Source: Paracamarosporium sp. OC-R06-R3 (taxonomy: Eukaryota > Ascomycota > Dothideomycetes > Pleosporales > Didymosphaeriaceae). From it: a stretch of 64,000 nt of DNA. The translations under genes and the position numbers were made by a program. The notes beneath the pieces were generated by a model. The model worked only from the letters and a program-made list of their open reading frames with translations, had not been told where the DNA came from and made no database searches. Positions 46,192-56,396 of the stretch are shown here, piece after piece. Positions within the stretch are counted from its first letter, which is position 1. Each line of letters opens with the position of its first letter. Where the stretch lies: assembly GCA_019828545.1 (NCBI GenBank), contig JACVRA010000414.1, positions 1-64,000 of the forward strand, written 5' to 3'.

Positions 46192-46584
46192 AATATATAT
46201 ATGTCGTTATGCGTTGGATTATCAGATACCCCATTGTTCTCATCTCAGCGCTGTAGATTATACGGCTAGAAGGTCTATGGTAAGACAGAGCATGGCTGGG
46301 TCCAGAGGCCGTGACCGCGGTTCAAGATGCCCTAGCCTACCCAAGAACAGTCTTTTTGATTTGGTGCCGTGTGTTCATACCAAAGAGTTTGTAGTCAGAA
46401 GACTCTTGTCCATCTTTACTACGTCACACGTCGGTTGGACAGCCGTGCATTGAATTGAGTGAAGCAAGTGAAGGCACACCGTGTTTGCGTCTCGACGAAC
46501 GCGGCAGGCGCTCACCTCCCGTTCCATCTACATCGGCCCACCTCCACTAACCTAGCGTTGTCGTCGTCGTCTTTGCTTCCAACT
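46192..46584. other. Intergenic/promoter region
   Basis: 3' flank of dynactin p62 and promoter of the next gene. The part just before 46585 is C/T-rich (TCGTCGTCGTC), a typical leader. No gene. Confidence 0.5.
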
Positions 46585-47957
46585 ATGCCCACCTATCGTA
46601 GCATCAGCATCAAGCTGCACTCGCAGTTCGACATCGAGACCTTCCCCGAGTTTGTCCCGCACTCGCAATCATACTACGTCTCTCGTGGTATATCCACGCC
46701 CGTCCATTTTCCACGCTTCCACGATGAAGCAACTTCCACCTGCAGCGTCTACGTTCCTGTCTTCCCCGGTTCCCAGTTCTGGCTCTCATACCACGTGTTT
46801 CCCCCAGTGCCTGAGGCGCAGCACTTCCTGTTCAAGCTGTACATTAATGGAGCACACATCGTGAGCTGGAGCACTGGAAAAGAGCACGGATGGAAAGGAA
46901 AGACCATGTTCGCGCTGTTTGAGACAGGCGATGGAAAGGGAAGGAAGAGGATCGAGAAGAGAGTGCTCTGTTTTACGGCACCGGATGGGCGGGATGCAAA
47001 GTGGAGCGATGTGGAAGGATTATTTGATGAAAAGGCCTGTTTGGAGGTGAGGGTGCATCGGGCGCTTCAAAGGAAGAGGGTGCAGAGGAAATTTAAAGAC
47101 TATGGAATGACGGAACATGGCAAGTGTGAGAGAGGTATCAGGTGAGGTCGAGCTCTTGGACCTGTGTGCGAGGTTTTATTGATAAAGACAGTTTGACGAG
47201 CGCCGGTCGCGCAGGCTCCGAGCAGCCAAAGCGGTTCTACAAATTCGTATTGATTGATCCGATCGACAAGCCGTTTGCCACATTCCGCTATTACTATCGC
47301 ACTTGGGCGCAGATCCACGAGCTGGAGTTATCAGAAGACGAGGTCGTGGAGGATGGGGATGCGAATGAATTGTCCGTTATCGAGCCGTATGATGCGGACG
47401 ACAATGAAAATGGAGCAGAAGGAGGGGACGTTGCGCAGCAGGCCATTCGAGAGGTCATCCAGTCCAGCCGCGAGGGTGACGCTCTCGACAGTCCATCAGC
47501 GACCACTGGCCCCGTAGGAAGTCTAGGAAAGCGCTCTGGCGGGTTCATGAATCACTCAAACGAACACGACCGGTCGCCTTCAACCCGCGGCATCAGAGAC
47601 TTCATTTCAACCCATCGTCTCTCGATCCCACCTTCCTACAGACTCGATCCGCCCAAGCCGTCTCAGCGACCTTTGCCCACAATCCCGCGGAAGCACAACC
47701 ATTATGCGGACACAGGCTACCAACCTCACCCCATCTACCCGATCAGCCAGTGGGAAACAAGGACGCCCAGCCCGGTGCAGTCACTGAGGGACACGATATC
47801 CACGCCCACGATCAGCCGCAACGCTAGGAGGGGATTGACGCCTACGGGGTGGTTGAGTACCATGGCAGATGTATGGCGGCGTGCAACACTTTCAAATTTG
47901 TCGAGTGACGATGGCAGTAGGACTGCGTCTCGAAGCGACTCTCGGGGCGTTCGTTAA
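46585..47957 (+). CDS. Conserved ascomycete hypothetical protein
   Basis: Exons 46585-47141 and 47192-47957 (intron 50 nt) give 440 aa. The N-terminal half reads as a folded beta-rich domain: MPTYRSISIKLHSQFDIETF, STCSVYVPVFPGSQFWLSYH, FLFKLYINGAHIVSWSTGKE and GWKGKTMFALFETGD. After the intron, PKRFYKFVLIDPIDKPFATF and RYYYRTWAQIHELEL continue the domain. The remainder is Ser/Pro/Arg-rich and probably disordered (HRLSIPPSYRLDPPKPSQRP). No signal peptide, transmembrane helix or catalytic motif is visible. Proteins with the FWLSY..PP......FKLFINGK.VVSW pattern are common in Pezizomycotina without known function. Splice junction and frame are well supported. Confidence 0.8.
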
Positions 47958-48220
47958 GGGGTTGTCGTTCCGTAGCATGTAGGCGGATGAAGAGACGTGA
48001 CGCGTTGCGGGGAAGCTGCAAGGCACGTCGCACTCATTGGCCCGGCCGTTCACTCCGCATCAGCTCCCCATGTCGCATCACAGCTCGAGCTCCGGGCGTC
48101 TCAATAGCTCACATGAACGTGCCATTGAAAGGCGCACAATAGCCATTGCATGTATACTTCAGCCTGTCGCTCTTCCTTTCTGCATCCCCTTCGAGCTGTG
48201 CTTGCGAAACGGTGGATACT

Positions 48221-50845
48221 ATGCATTTCAGCCTTCTCCCCGCGGCGCTGCTGGCAAGCGCCACAACCGCATCCTCACTTGCGCCTCCCGTTCTGCCATT
48301 GATTGTGCGAAACCCATACCTGAGTACTTGGCTAGCCAACGCACGAGAAGAACCGTGGAAGAAATGGCCCATGTTCTGGTACGGTACCGAGGTATGGCTC
48401 TTACCAACCACCTGACTAGCCACCGCTAACGCGGTCGTGTACAGCTCGGCTTCAGCGTTCTCGTACATGTTCCGCATACAAAGGAAGTATATCCACTACT
48501 AGGTCGACCCCAGGATGCTCTGGGCTTTCAGGAGCCAGATGGCGTGGGGCGCGATAAAGGGTACATTATGCTCCGCCTCGTCTGAAAAACGTTGTTGAAA
48601 CAGTTTCGGCAGATATAACATATCCTATCCCAAATACAGAGGTGCACAGTACGACGCGTCTACAACCAACCTCACCTATACGCTGCCCGCTCCGGAAGAC
48701 TTTTCCGGTGCTAGCGACCTCAACATAACACTGTCTTTCCTCTCACCCATCACGCCTACCTCGACTTTACGGCAGTCGCTACCGGCAGCATACGTGACAC
48801 TACACGTAGAGGGTAGCTATGATGTGAACGTGTATGTGGATGTGAATGGGCTATGGGTCAGTGGATTTCCGGACAGTCGCATTGAGTGGAGTTTGTCGCG
48901 GCAGAAAGCTGCCGGTGCTGCTCAAGGGCTCAAGACGTGGGCCGTGAAGCGGCAGGACCAAAAGGTCTTCAATGAGGAGAAGGACCAGGCTGAATGGGGT
49001 CAATTGCACTTCACTGCGCCTGATGATGCGCGGCACGAGAGTGGTCACTCGGAAGAGCTTCGTCGGCGGTTTGCTAGGACTGGGACGCTGCAAAACGAAA
49101 ATGACCAGGACTTTCCACGAGCGATAAATCAGAATGAACCCGTCTTTGCCTTCTCGAAATCCTTCAAACTAGCTAAGCCAGATGGCCCACAAAGTGACAG
49201 CGTCTTGTTCACGCTCTCTCATGTCCAAGACGAGGTGACTCAGTTTGCTTCCGAGCGTGGCCTCACACGTATGTTGCCCCTTTGGAAGGCATGGTTCCAT
49301 ACCGAAGAGGATCTGATCAGCTTCCACTACCTCGACTTCGCCAACGCAAACTTCTTGGCCGCCAATTACTCTGAACAGCTTCGCGTCGACGCATATGCTT
49401 CTGGTTCAGAAAACTACGTCGACATTGTTGCCCTGTCAGCCCGCCAAGCACTGGGTGCGACGAGCTTCTCCGGCACGCCAGAAGACCCACTGCTGTTTCT
49501 CAAGGAGATCTCTTCGAACGGAAATTGCCAGACTGTCGATGTCATCTTTCCATCGTTTCCGTTCTTCTTGTATACGAATCCGAGATGGGCTGCTTACCTG
49601 CTGGAGCCGCTGCTGGAGCACCAACTGAAGGGTTTGTATCCGAATAAGTACTCGATGCACGATCTTGGGGCCCATTTCCCTAACTTGACTGGGCATGCCG
49701 ATGGAAGGGATGAGTATATGCCGGTTGAGGAGTGTGGCGATATGCTGATTATGGGGTTAGCCTTAGTCAACTCGCTAACGTACAAGTCGGATGATGCCGC
49801 GCAGTCGATATGGTCTGCCGTCGGCAACGAAGACAAGAATGAAGTTGAAGGTGAACATCGGTTCACCTTGGCGAATCTTGGTACCCATGATGGCATCGAC
49901 TATATTGACAACGCTTGGGGTGGTGGAAACAGAGGTGTGAAGCAAGCGAAGAAGTGGTTAGAAAGGAGCTACAAACTCTGGAAACAATGGACCGGCTACC
50001 TTGTAGATTTTGCAAAGGAGCCTGCAAATCAGCGTAAGACCAGAACTTCTCTTCGCCTCCCTGCTTATGATTGACTCCAATATACAGTTTGTACCGACGA
50101 CTTTGCTGGCTGGTTGCCTCTTCAGACCAACCTCGCCCTAAAAGGCATCATCGGCATCAAAGCCTTCAGCGAACTTGCAGCCCTACTCGGGCGAACTGGC
50201 GACGCAGAAAATCACGAGAAAATATCAGAGGAATACATTGAACATTGGCTAACGCGCGGCATCTCGATCGATGGCTCTCATGCTAAGCTAGCGTACGACT
50301 GGTACGGGAGCTGGACCACGCTTTATTCGCTCTACTCGGACGCACTCCTCTGCTTCCACCCTTCGATCACCAGCAATACGTCTTCATCCAGAAGGTCGTT
50401 TAATTTCCCAACAAACGTACGCAACGCCCAAACGCCTCTTTCCTTTGCTATCGAGCATGACATCGAGAGGAATTTCATCCCCCATGCTATCTACACGAAC
50501 CAATCAACTTGGTACTCTTTTTCGTTGCAAAAGTACGGCCTGCCCCTCGACAGCCGCCACCTGTACGCCAAGTCTGATTGGGAATTCTATGCCGCTGCTG
50601 TAGCCTCTGAACCCGTTCGCAAGTCTATCCTTGATAAGGTAGCGCTGTGGATCAATGAAACGGTTACCGATAGGCCCTTCTCGGACCTTTATCTTACAGA
50701 GGGAGACGGAGGTTTCCCAGGCCCGTCCTTCTTTGCAAGACCGGTCGTGGGAGGGCATTTTGCTTTCTTGGCGCTAGAGAGGGCTTGCAAAAAAGGGGAA
50801 AGACAGAGAGAGGTGGTTGGGAAAAGTGAAATGAATGAACTTTAG
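48221..50845 (+). CDS. Secreted glutaminase GtaA-type protein (DUF4965/DUF5127)
   Basis: Exons 48221-48391, 48445-48560, 48604-50033 and 50088-50845 give 824 aa; introns are 53, 43 and 54 nt. The N-terminus (MHFSLLPAALLASATTASS) is a signal peptide, followed by the family start LIVRNPYLSTWL and WPMFWYG. Further blocks include LDFANANFLAANYSEQLRVD, YASGSENYVDIVALSARQAL, PSFPFFLYTNPRWAAYLLEP, PVEECGDMLIMGLALVNSL, LCTDDFAGWLPLQTNLALKG, AYDWYGSWTTLYSLYSDAL and RPVVGGHFAFLALE. The CTDDFAG block is formed across the last intron. This is the fungal GtaA glutaminase family, cell-wall or secreted enzymes releasing ammonium from glutamine. N-glycosylation sequons (NIS, NLT, NIT, NYS) fit secretion. Residue agreement is looser in exon 2, so the biochemical role may have drifted. 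Confidence 0.88.
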
Positions 50846-52123
50846 AATGACTATAATCAGACTAATTACAAAGTCAACATTTGCGAGAAGCCAGAAGTGG
50901 TGCCACCTCTTTGATTAGTGAGTCTCTTTTCAGTGCAAATCAGTTTACTCGGGTTTACTAAAAGACTACTTTCGCCGTGGAACTCCGACACTGAGCATCC
51001 CTCCGCATCACGCCGTTGAGAGTGCCAATATAGGATGTCTAAAACATAGCGCAGTTCGTTTTCTTTTGTCTGACATGAACTCTTTAGGCTTCCTGCATGC
51101 ACTGTGCCACATGATGCTGACTACGGCCTGTCCCAAATGCCTTGGCTATATCGTACCATCAGTGTGGCCCAGGGTGGCAACTCTAGATATTCTACGCTTT
51201 ACTACTAAGGCGTTCAATAATCAGAATTACAAAGAGTACGGCTGATACATGACTCTTGGCATTTCTCTCCTCAATCCAGCCAAGCTATTACGGAGCATAC
51301 AACAATAAGCTACCTAGGTTTCCTAGCGATAGGGATGCTCCTCACAGGCTGGGTCTTCTACATATGGCCGTCTATCAAAATTCGATGGAGATCTAAGAAT
51401 GCAAAACAAGTTGGTGACGAATCAGTACGTTCTTGGTCTCAGGACAGCACTTCGGCCTCTTCCATAGTGGTTGGGACAAAAAACCGTCGACTTAGCCTGT
51501 AAGATAGAATCAGAAACAATTCATCATTGAATAAGCCAGACTTAGGAATTCCACTGAGAGCTATTGTACCCATTTGGATCCTAAGCCTCATGTACGTGAT
51601 TTTCCGCACATACATCTCAGTGGAACATTTTCTGAGTGAAGCGTTGCAAGGCGAGTAGGGATGAGTAGAATCTGCAATAGACATAGTGCATCCGGTGATA
51701 TTAGCATTTCTCGCCGACTTTCGCTATGACACGAAGTGTGTTTGGAGTCGAACGTGATCGCATAGAAACTAGTCATGTTTAGGGTGAATGATAGGTAATA
51801 CACAAGGACGACGATTACTAGATCGATGGACAATTGACATCATATCGCTATATCGAATTATTCATTATGAGTTACGGTAAGTTATCCGCACGCGATACGG
51901 GACGCTGTAGTAGTAAATAATCTAGATGTATGTGTAAAGGCATGGTAGTTCTAGTGAAAATCATTAGCAGCTTTCTGAAACAAGAAGTGATCAAGGGAAC
52001 TGGATCATACCTTCAAGTATGTTGGACAGAAGGCTAAGCCTGATCCAATGTATCGGACCGAAGAGATTGGATATACGCAATTAAATGTAAACAAACTCTC
52101 AGATGAGGCGTTGGTAAAACTGT
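50846..52123. other. Convergent intergenic region, no gene recognised
   Basis: It lies between the 3' ends of the glutaminase-type gene (plus) and the Zn cluster gene (minus). Moderately AT-rich with only short random frames. Confidence 0.5.
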
Positions 52124-53442
52124 CTAGACTGCAACGCACTCAAGCTCAATCATCATCTCTTTCCACATTTGCCTCTCATCACCTGATCTTTGGACAAGCT
52201 CTCGTTGCCGAAGCCACATGAGAATCGCAGTATAATCCTGCCTTGCGCGCTTTTCACACCACCACACGCTCTTGAAACGACACAAGACCCCAAACCAATA
52301 TCCAATGAGCCAGAGAGCTCTATCATCGTTCTTGGACAACAGCGTCCGAAACCCTTGCTGTACTTTTGCCAAGAACTGAATAGTTCTATATATATTAGAC
52401 GGTATTGGATCAAGTGATCGGACTTGTACCAGAATAGTAACGGGCCCACGGAATATCTCCCCAATTTGTGGGTTCCTACAATCGCAGCCAGAGCCGGCAT
52501 CATGTATCTCAAAGAATTCTTTCCATTTTTGGGGTATGAGATGAAAAGCGTGGAACATCCGAGCGAATTCCCAGCTCTCTTTGATATCGCCAAAGAAGAG
52601 AGGACCAAGAAGAGACAAAGTGCTATCGAGGTACGTATTCATGCTTCGAAGTAGCGGCCGCAGAGCTGTTTGTAAGTCTAGCCAACCAAGGCGGTTGGTC
52701 TCTCTGCTGAACACCCAAGAAGTTTCTGGATCAACGTGCGATGTTGCTTGCAGGTTAGGTAACACGAACGCAATCATGTTTAGTAACAAAGCACTGAGCA
52801 TCGCAGCATTTGCGCCTGACTGGCCTAAATGTTCTGTAGGCATTCGCAGGGTACTCTGTAGATCTCGAAGTACCTGCGACTGCTGGAAGTGCTCCGCGAT
52901 TCGATGCTGCAGAGTGCCTGACGAGACGTATCGAAGATGGCATGCCGAGATGGCTAAAATAGTGTTTTCGACCAGTGGGCTAGACTTGGACATGAACATG
53001 ACTTGGGAAGAGACAGATACGTGGAAGATGTCCGTCCAATTCTCAAGAGCATGTTTCAAGAGTTGCAGCGTTGGCGTTCCTTTTCCTGAACAACTCCAAC
53101 TCGGGTTTGGAGTTAGTGTGATGGCGCTTAACGGTGATAACATGTAATTATTGCTTGTAGACGTGTTTTTTCGGTGAAAAAGGTGCGCATCTAGCGTATA
53201 TGAACAAGTTCTGCGATTTCTTTTGCACCTCTTGCAGACCGGTCGAACTTCATCACACTTGGCTCCGTTAACTCCGGTCTCACTTTCGACATGGTCATAC
53301 GAACCTTTACCCTTTTCGTCTTACATTCCAGACAACCTGATCTTGTTTTTGTATGCGGCTTTTTTCTCTGGTAGAGACGTCCTTGGAAACCGGTGGTATC
53401 GCTGTTATGCCGAAATACTCGAAAGGTGGGCTCCAAGCCCAT
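52124..53442 (-). CDS. Zn(II)2Cys6 binuclear-cluster transcription factor
   Basis: Exons on the minus strand 53442-53305 and 53257-52124 give 423 aa. The 47-nt intron (GTTCGT...CCAAG) splits the zinc cluster. Joined, it reads SGCLECKTKRVK-CDEVRPV, followed by CKRCKRNRRTCSY, which restores all six cysteines (C-x2-C-x6-C-x5-C-x2-C-x6-C). Basic residues precede it (RKKPHTKTR). The remaining 340 residues are helical, without a clear fungal_trans domain: ENTILAISACHLRYVSSGT, ANAAMLSALLLNMIAFVLP, ALWLIGYWFGVLCRFKSVWW. This matches the short Upc2/Ecm22-like layout of many fungal regulators. The first in-frame ATG is 53442 (MGLEPTFRVF). It is divergent from an SDR gene 471 bp away and could regulate it (inference). 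Confidence 0.88.
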
Positions 53443-53913
53443 CACGTTTTCGTCCGAAAAGGACTCGTCACTAATCGGAAACGGAAAACGAGGAGAGAGC
53501 GTGTGCAAGTCCTCGTGCAGATGCTCAATTGATTTAAGGGTTACGCAGTGTCGATTGCTGACGCCCCACTTTGTCGCGAAATGGTCGTAGTGACCAATCG
53601 GTGGAATGATTCCCGGCCATGGCCCATCAGCTCGTTTTCCTTTTTGGAACTAGTCAACCGATGTAACAGGTGCCCTATTTTGCAAATTGACGAAGCGGAC
53701 ATCACTTGATTCCTAAAGGTCTCTTCATGAAGGTTCGGGTGGCTAAGCTTGACCGCATTCTTCGGTCTAGCCTAGCTTATCCAAAATTAGGCTACACAAC
53801 ACGATGGCTCAAAATGGTAAACGACTTAGCTGAGCACTACATGGATAATATAAATCCAACTATCGCGCGCAGAGGATAACTCCTGGGAAATTAGCCATAT
53901 CGATTTCATCAAC
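53443..53913. promoter_or_regulatory. Divergent promoter region between regulator and SDR
   Basis: A 471-bp interval lies between the start codons of the Zn cluster factor (minus) and the SDR (plus). Direct or inverted CGG triplets would be the expected Zn(II)2Cys6 sites. I see isolated CCG/CGG triplets but no compelling spaced pair by eye. Confidence 0.4.
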
Positions 53914-55010
53914 ATGACCGGATCAAAAGATCTCCCACCGTCAACAACTCCCTTCTTTCCGAATGTCTTCCTCCACAACCAATTCCGCGCAAAGCCCGAA
54001 TGGCCATCCCAAACCACTGATCTGTCTGGCAAAACAGTAATCATCACCGGAGGAAACACCGGCCTCGGATATGAAGCTGCCTCTCAGCTGCTCTCTCTGA
54101 AACTCTCCCATCTCGTCCTCGCCGTACGCTCTTTCTCGCGTGGCGAAGCTGCAGCCGCAAAACTCCGAGCTCTGTACCCCAGCGCTAAAATCGAAATATG
54201 GCTCCTTGATATGTGTTCGTACGATTCCATCCTCACATTCTCTCGACGCGTCAATACTGAGCTTTCCCGTATTGACATGGTTCTTCTAAACGCCGGCCTC
54301 ACGAAGCTCTCCTTCAGCACCGTTGCCAGCACTGGCCACGAAGAAACTTTCCAAGTAAACTACCTCTCGACTTGGCTTCTCGTCCTTCTTCTCCTTCCAA
54401 CACTCAAGGTCAAGGGCCCTCCAGATAATCAACCAGCACGCCTGACCGTCGTCAGTGCAGCTCTGACCTTACACGCCGCGTTCCCAAATAGAAACGCCGA
54501 TCCATTGTTCCCCTCCTTCGACGATCCAAAGAAATTCAACAGCCAGGAACATTACAACACATCGAAACTTCTAGCACACTTGTTCCTGTGGAACCTCGTC
54601 GAGTATGTGTCGGCTGATGATGTTGTGATCAACCTTGCGGATCCTGCATGGGTCAAGGGAACAGACTTCACCAGGGAGGCCACGGGTGTAGCGAGGGTCG
54701 GGGTGAAGGTTTTCGAGATGACTGGGAGGACGAAGAGGGTGGGCGCAAGTTGCTTTGTAGATGCAATGGTCAACAAAGGGAAGGAGAGCCATGGGTGTTT
54801 CTTGATGAGCTGGAAGGTGCATCCGTATGTTTAACTCTACTTACTATCAAATGTCGTTTTCCAGTACAATCCTACTAACTTGCTTTTAGATTTGCGAGAT
54901 TTCTGTACACCCCGGAGGGACAGGTGGTGATTGAAAGGGTATGGAGTGAGACGCTGAATGAGCTTGAGTTTGCTGGTGTTCGCACCATTCTAGACAATAT
55001 GAGGGCATGA
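53914..55010 (+). CDS. Short-chain dehydrogenase (WW-oxidoreductase/retinol dehydrogenase-like SDR)
   Basis: Exons 53914-54824 and 54890-55010 (intron 65 nt with CTAAC branch) give 343 aa. The cofactor motif is in GKTVIITGGNTGLGYEAASQ, with LDMCSYDSI, VLLNAGLTKLSF and the catalytic EHYNTSKLLAHLF (Y-x3-K). A Ser sits in VVSAALTLHAA. The second exon adds PFARFLYTPEGQVVIERVW and ends TILDNMRA. Without the last exon the protein would stop at HPYV, so the spliced form is preferred because the extension is a typical SDR C-terminus. It is predicted to be a cytosolic or membrane-associated NADP-dependent oxidoreductase of unknown substrate. The adjacent divergent Zn(II)2Cys6 factor suggests local control. 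Confidence 0.9.
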
Positions 55011-55708
55011 ATGTTGTAAAGGTGGTGGATATAATGTGGTTCCGGTAGGTATAATTAGGATTATTATTAAGTACATGCGTTTGCGGCACATACTTCTGCA
55101 CCTCACTACCAGCTACAGTAAAGTACGATGGCATAACAATGGCAGCACTCTCTCTTATTAGGTGCTTACTCTACTAAGAACGAGCGACGAGGATCGTGGG
55201 AGGTACACTTGCAAGTAGGTTATGCAAATAAGCCGTGCTGTGATTGCTGATTGCTAGCTGTAGCTTTCCTAGCGACAAGTAAGAGAAGCTTATGCACAAG
55301 TTACCCCTAGCTCCTAACTATAACAATGGGAGATCATTGTTGAGAGGTTAGGAGTAGAGGATAGTGTTTGTAAGAGTAGCTTGTTAGTTGAAGCTTGCCT
55401 TTAACCTACACTCTTAATAGGATGACCTGTGCGTACTAAGGCCAAAAAAACCTCTTGTCTGTGTGTCTGGAGTATGCGACAGCAACGAGGCTTGGTTGTT
55501 TAATATATACAACAACGCAAGAGTAGAGCACCTATTAGCTGGAAGGTAACGCTGAGATAACTGCACTTAGAGACACTGACGGTATGAGGGAACCTGGAGG
55601 TATCATAATAATAGGCGCAGGCAGAATTAAAATAAAGACTAGTATTACGGCTAAGAACCTGGACAGTTGTTAGCTAGTATAGTACGATTAGGATCAAGGA
55701 TAAAGCAC
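55011..55708. other. TA-rich decayed repeat DNA
   Basis: Dense in TAG/CTA/TTA on both strands, with no gene. The composition matches the neighbouring TAG-riddled frame and suggests a RIP-mutated repeat. Confidence 0.45.
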
Positions 55709-56396
55709 TTATGCTGCAGTGGTTTTAAATATCTCAGTCCTCTTACTAGTACCCTGCGTCAAAGCGATTAAGCTTATAGCAAAGACAAGCAAAAAGCTAG
55801 CAAGGCACGCGAGAAGAGCCTTGAGGCCCTGGAGCTGCGACAGAATAGATATAGCTATAACTAGTAAGAGGCACGCAACAACGGTTGAGATCCCTAAGGT
55901 TAGCTTTAAAGCGTTATTTTCTAACTATAATATTAATGTCTCTTCTTTCTTTGTCTTTCTTGCCTAAGGTGCCTTAGTAACATTAGAACCCTCTACGTTA
56001 TATTTTTCGTCATTCTACTTAATATTATCTGGAATATTCTTCACTTTTTGTTCCTTCTGTGTCTTAAGTGCTCTACAGAATAGGACCTACTTAGAAGCGT
56101 ACTAGTGCGTTAAGCTATTTACCTGCGTCTAGAGTGTAGTGAGTGCTAGGTTAGGCTCATACTCGCTCTTTATCAGTTGTCGCATCTATACTAGCCTATG
56201 GAGAAGGCTACTAAACTATGACTACAGACTCCGCTCTTTATTATTAGGATTGTTCTTCAACAAACCCTACATCTTTACTGGCCCACTTGCTTCTTCATCT
56301 TAGGCGTTAAAGTTACCGCATTCTTTATGTTGTAACCACTTTCTGAGTGTGCGCATGTTAAATAGCTTAGGATCTATCAATGCGCATATCTTAACA
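55709..56396 (-). pseudogene. TAG-riddled decayed frame, probably from a mobile element
   Basis: On the minus strand a frame from about 56396 (ATG at 56356) to TAA 55709 has protein-like content interrupted by about ten TAG and one TAA but no TGA. Segments include FNMRTLRKWLQHKECGNFN, GLLKNNPNNKERSL, SEYEPNLALTTL, VLFCRALKTQKEQKVKNIP and ARKTKKEETLIL. A hydrophobic stretch follows (ALKLTLGISTVVACLLLVIA). Replacement of CAG/CAA by TAG/TAA would explain the stops and fits RIP. I cannot name the family; a transposase accessory region is possible. The alternative is chance in a TA-rich sequence. Confidence 0.4.
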
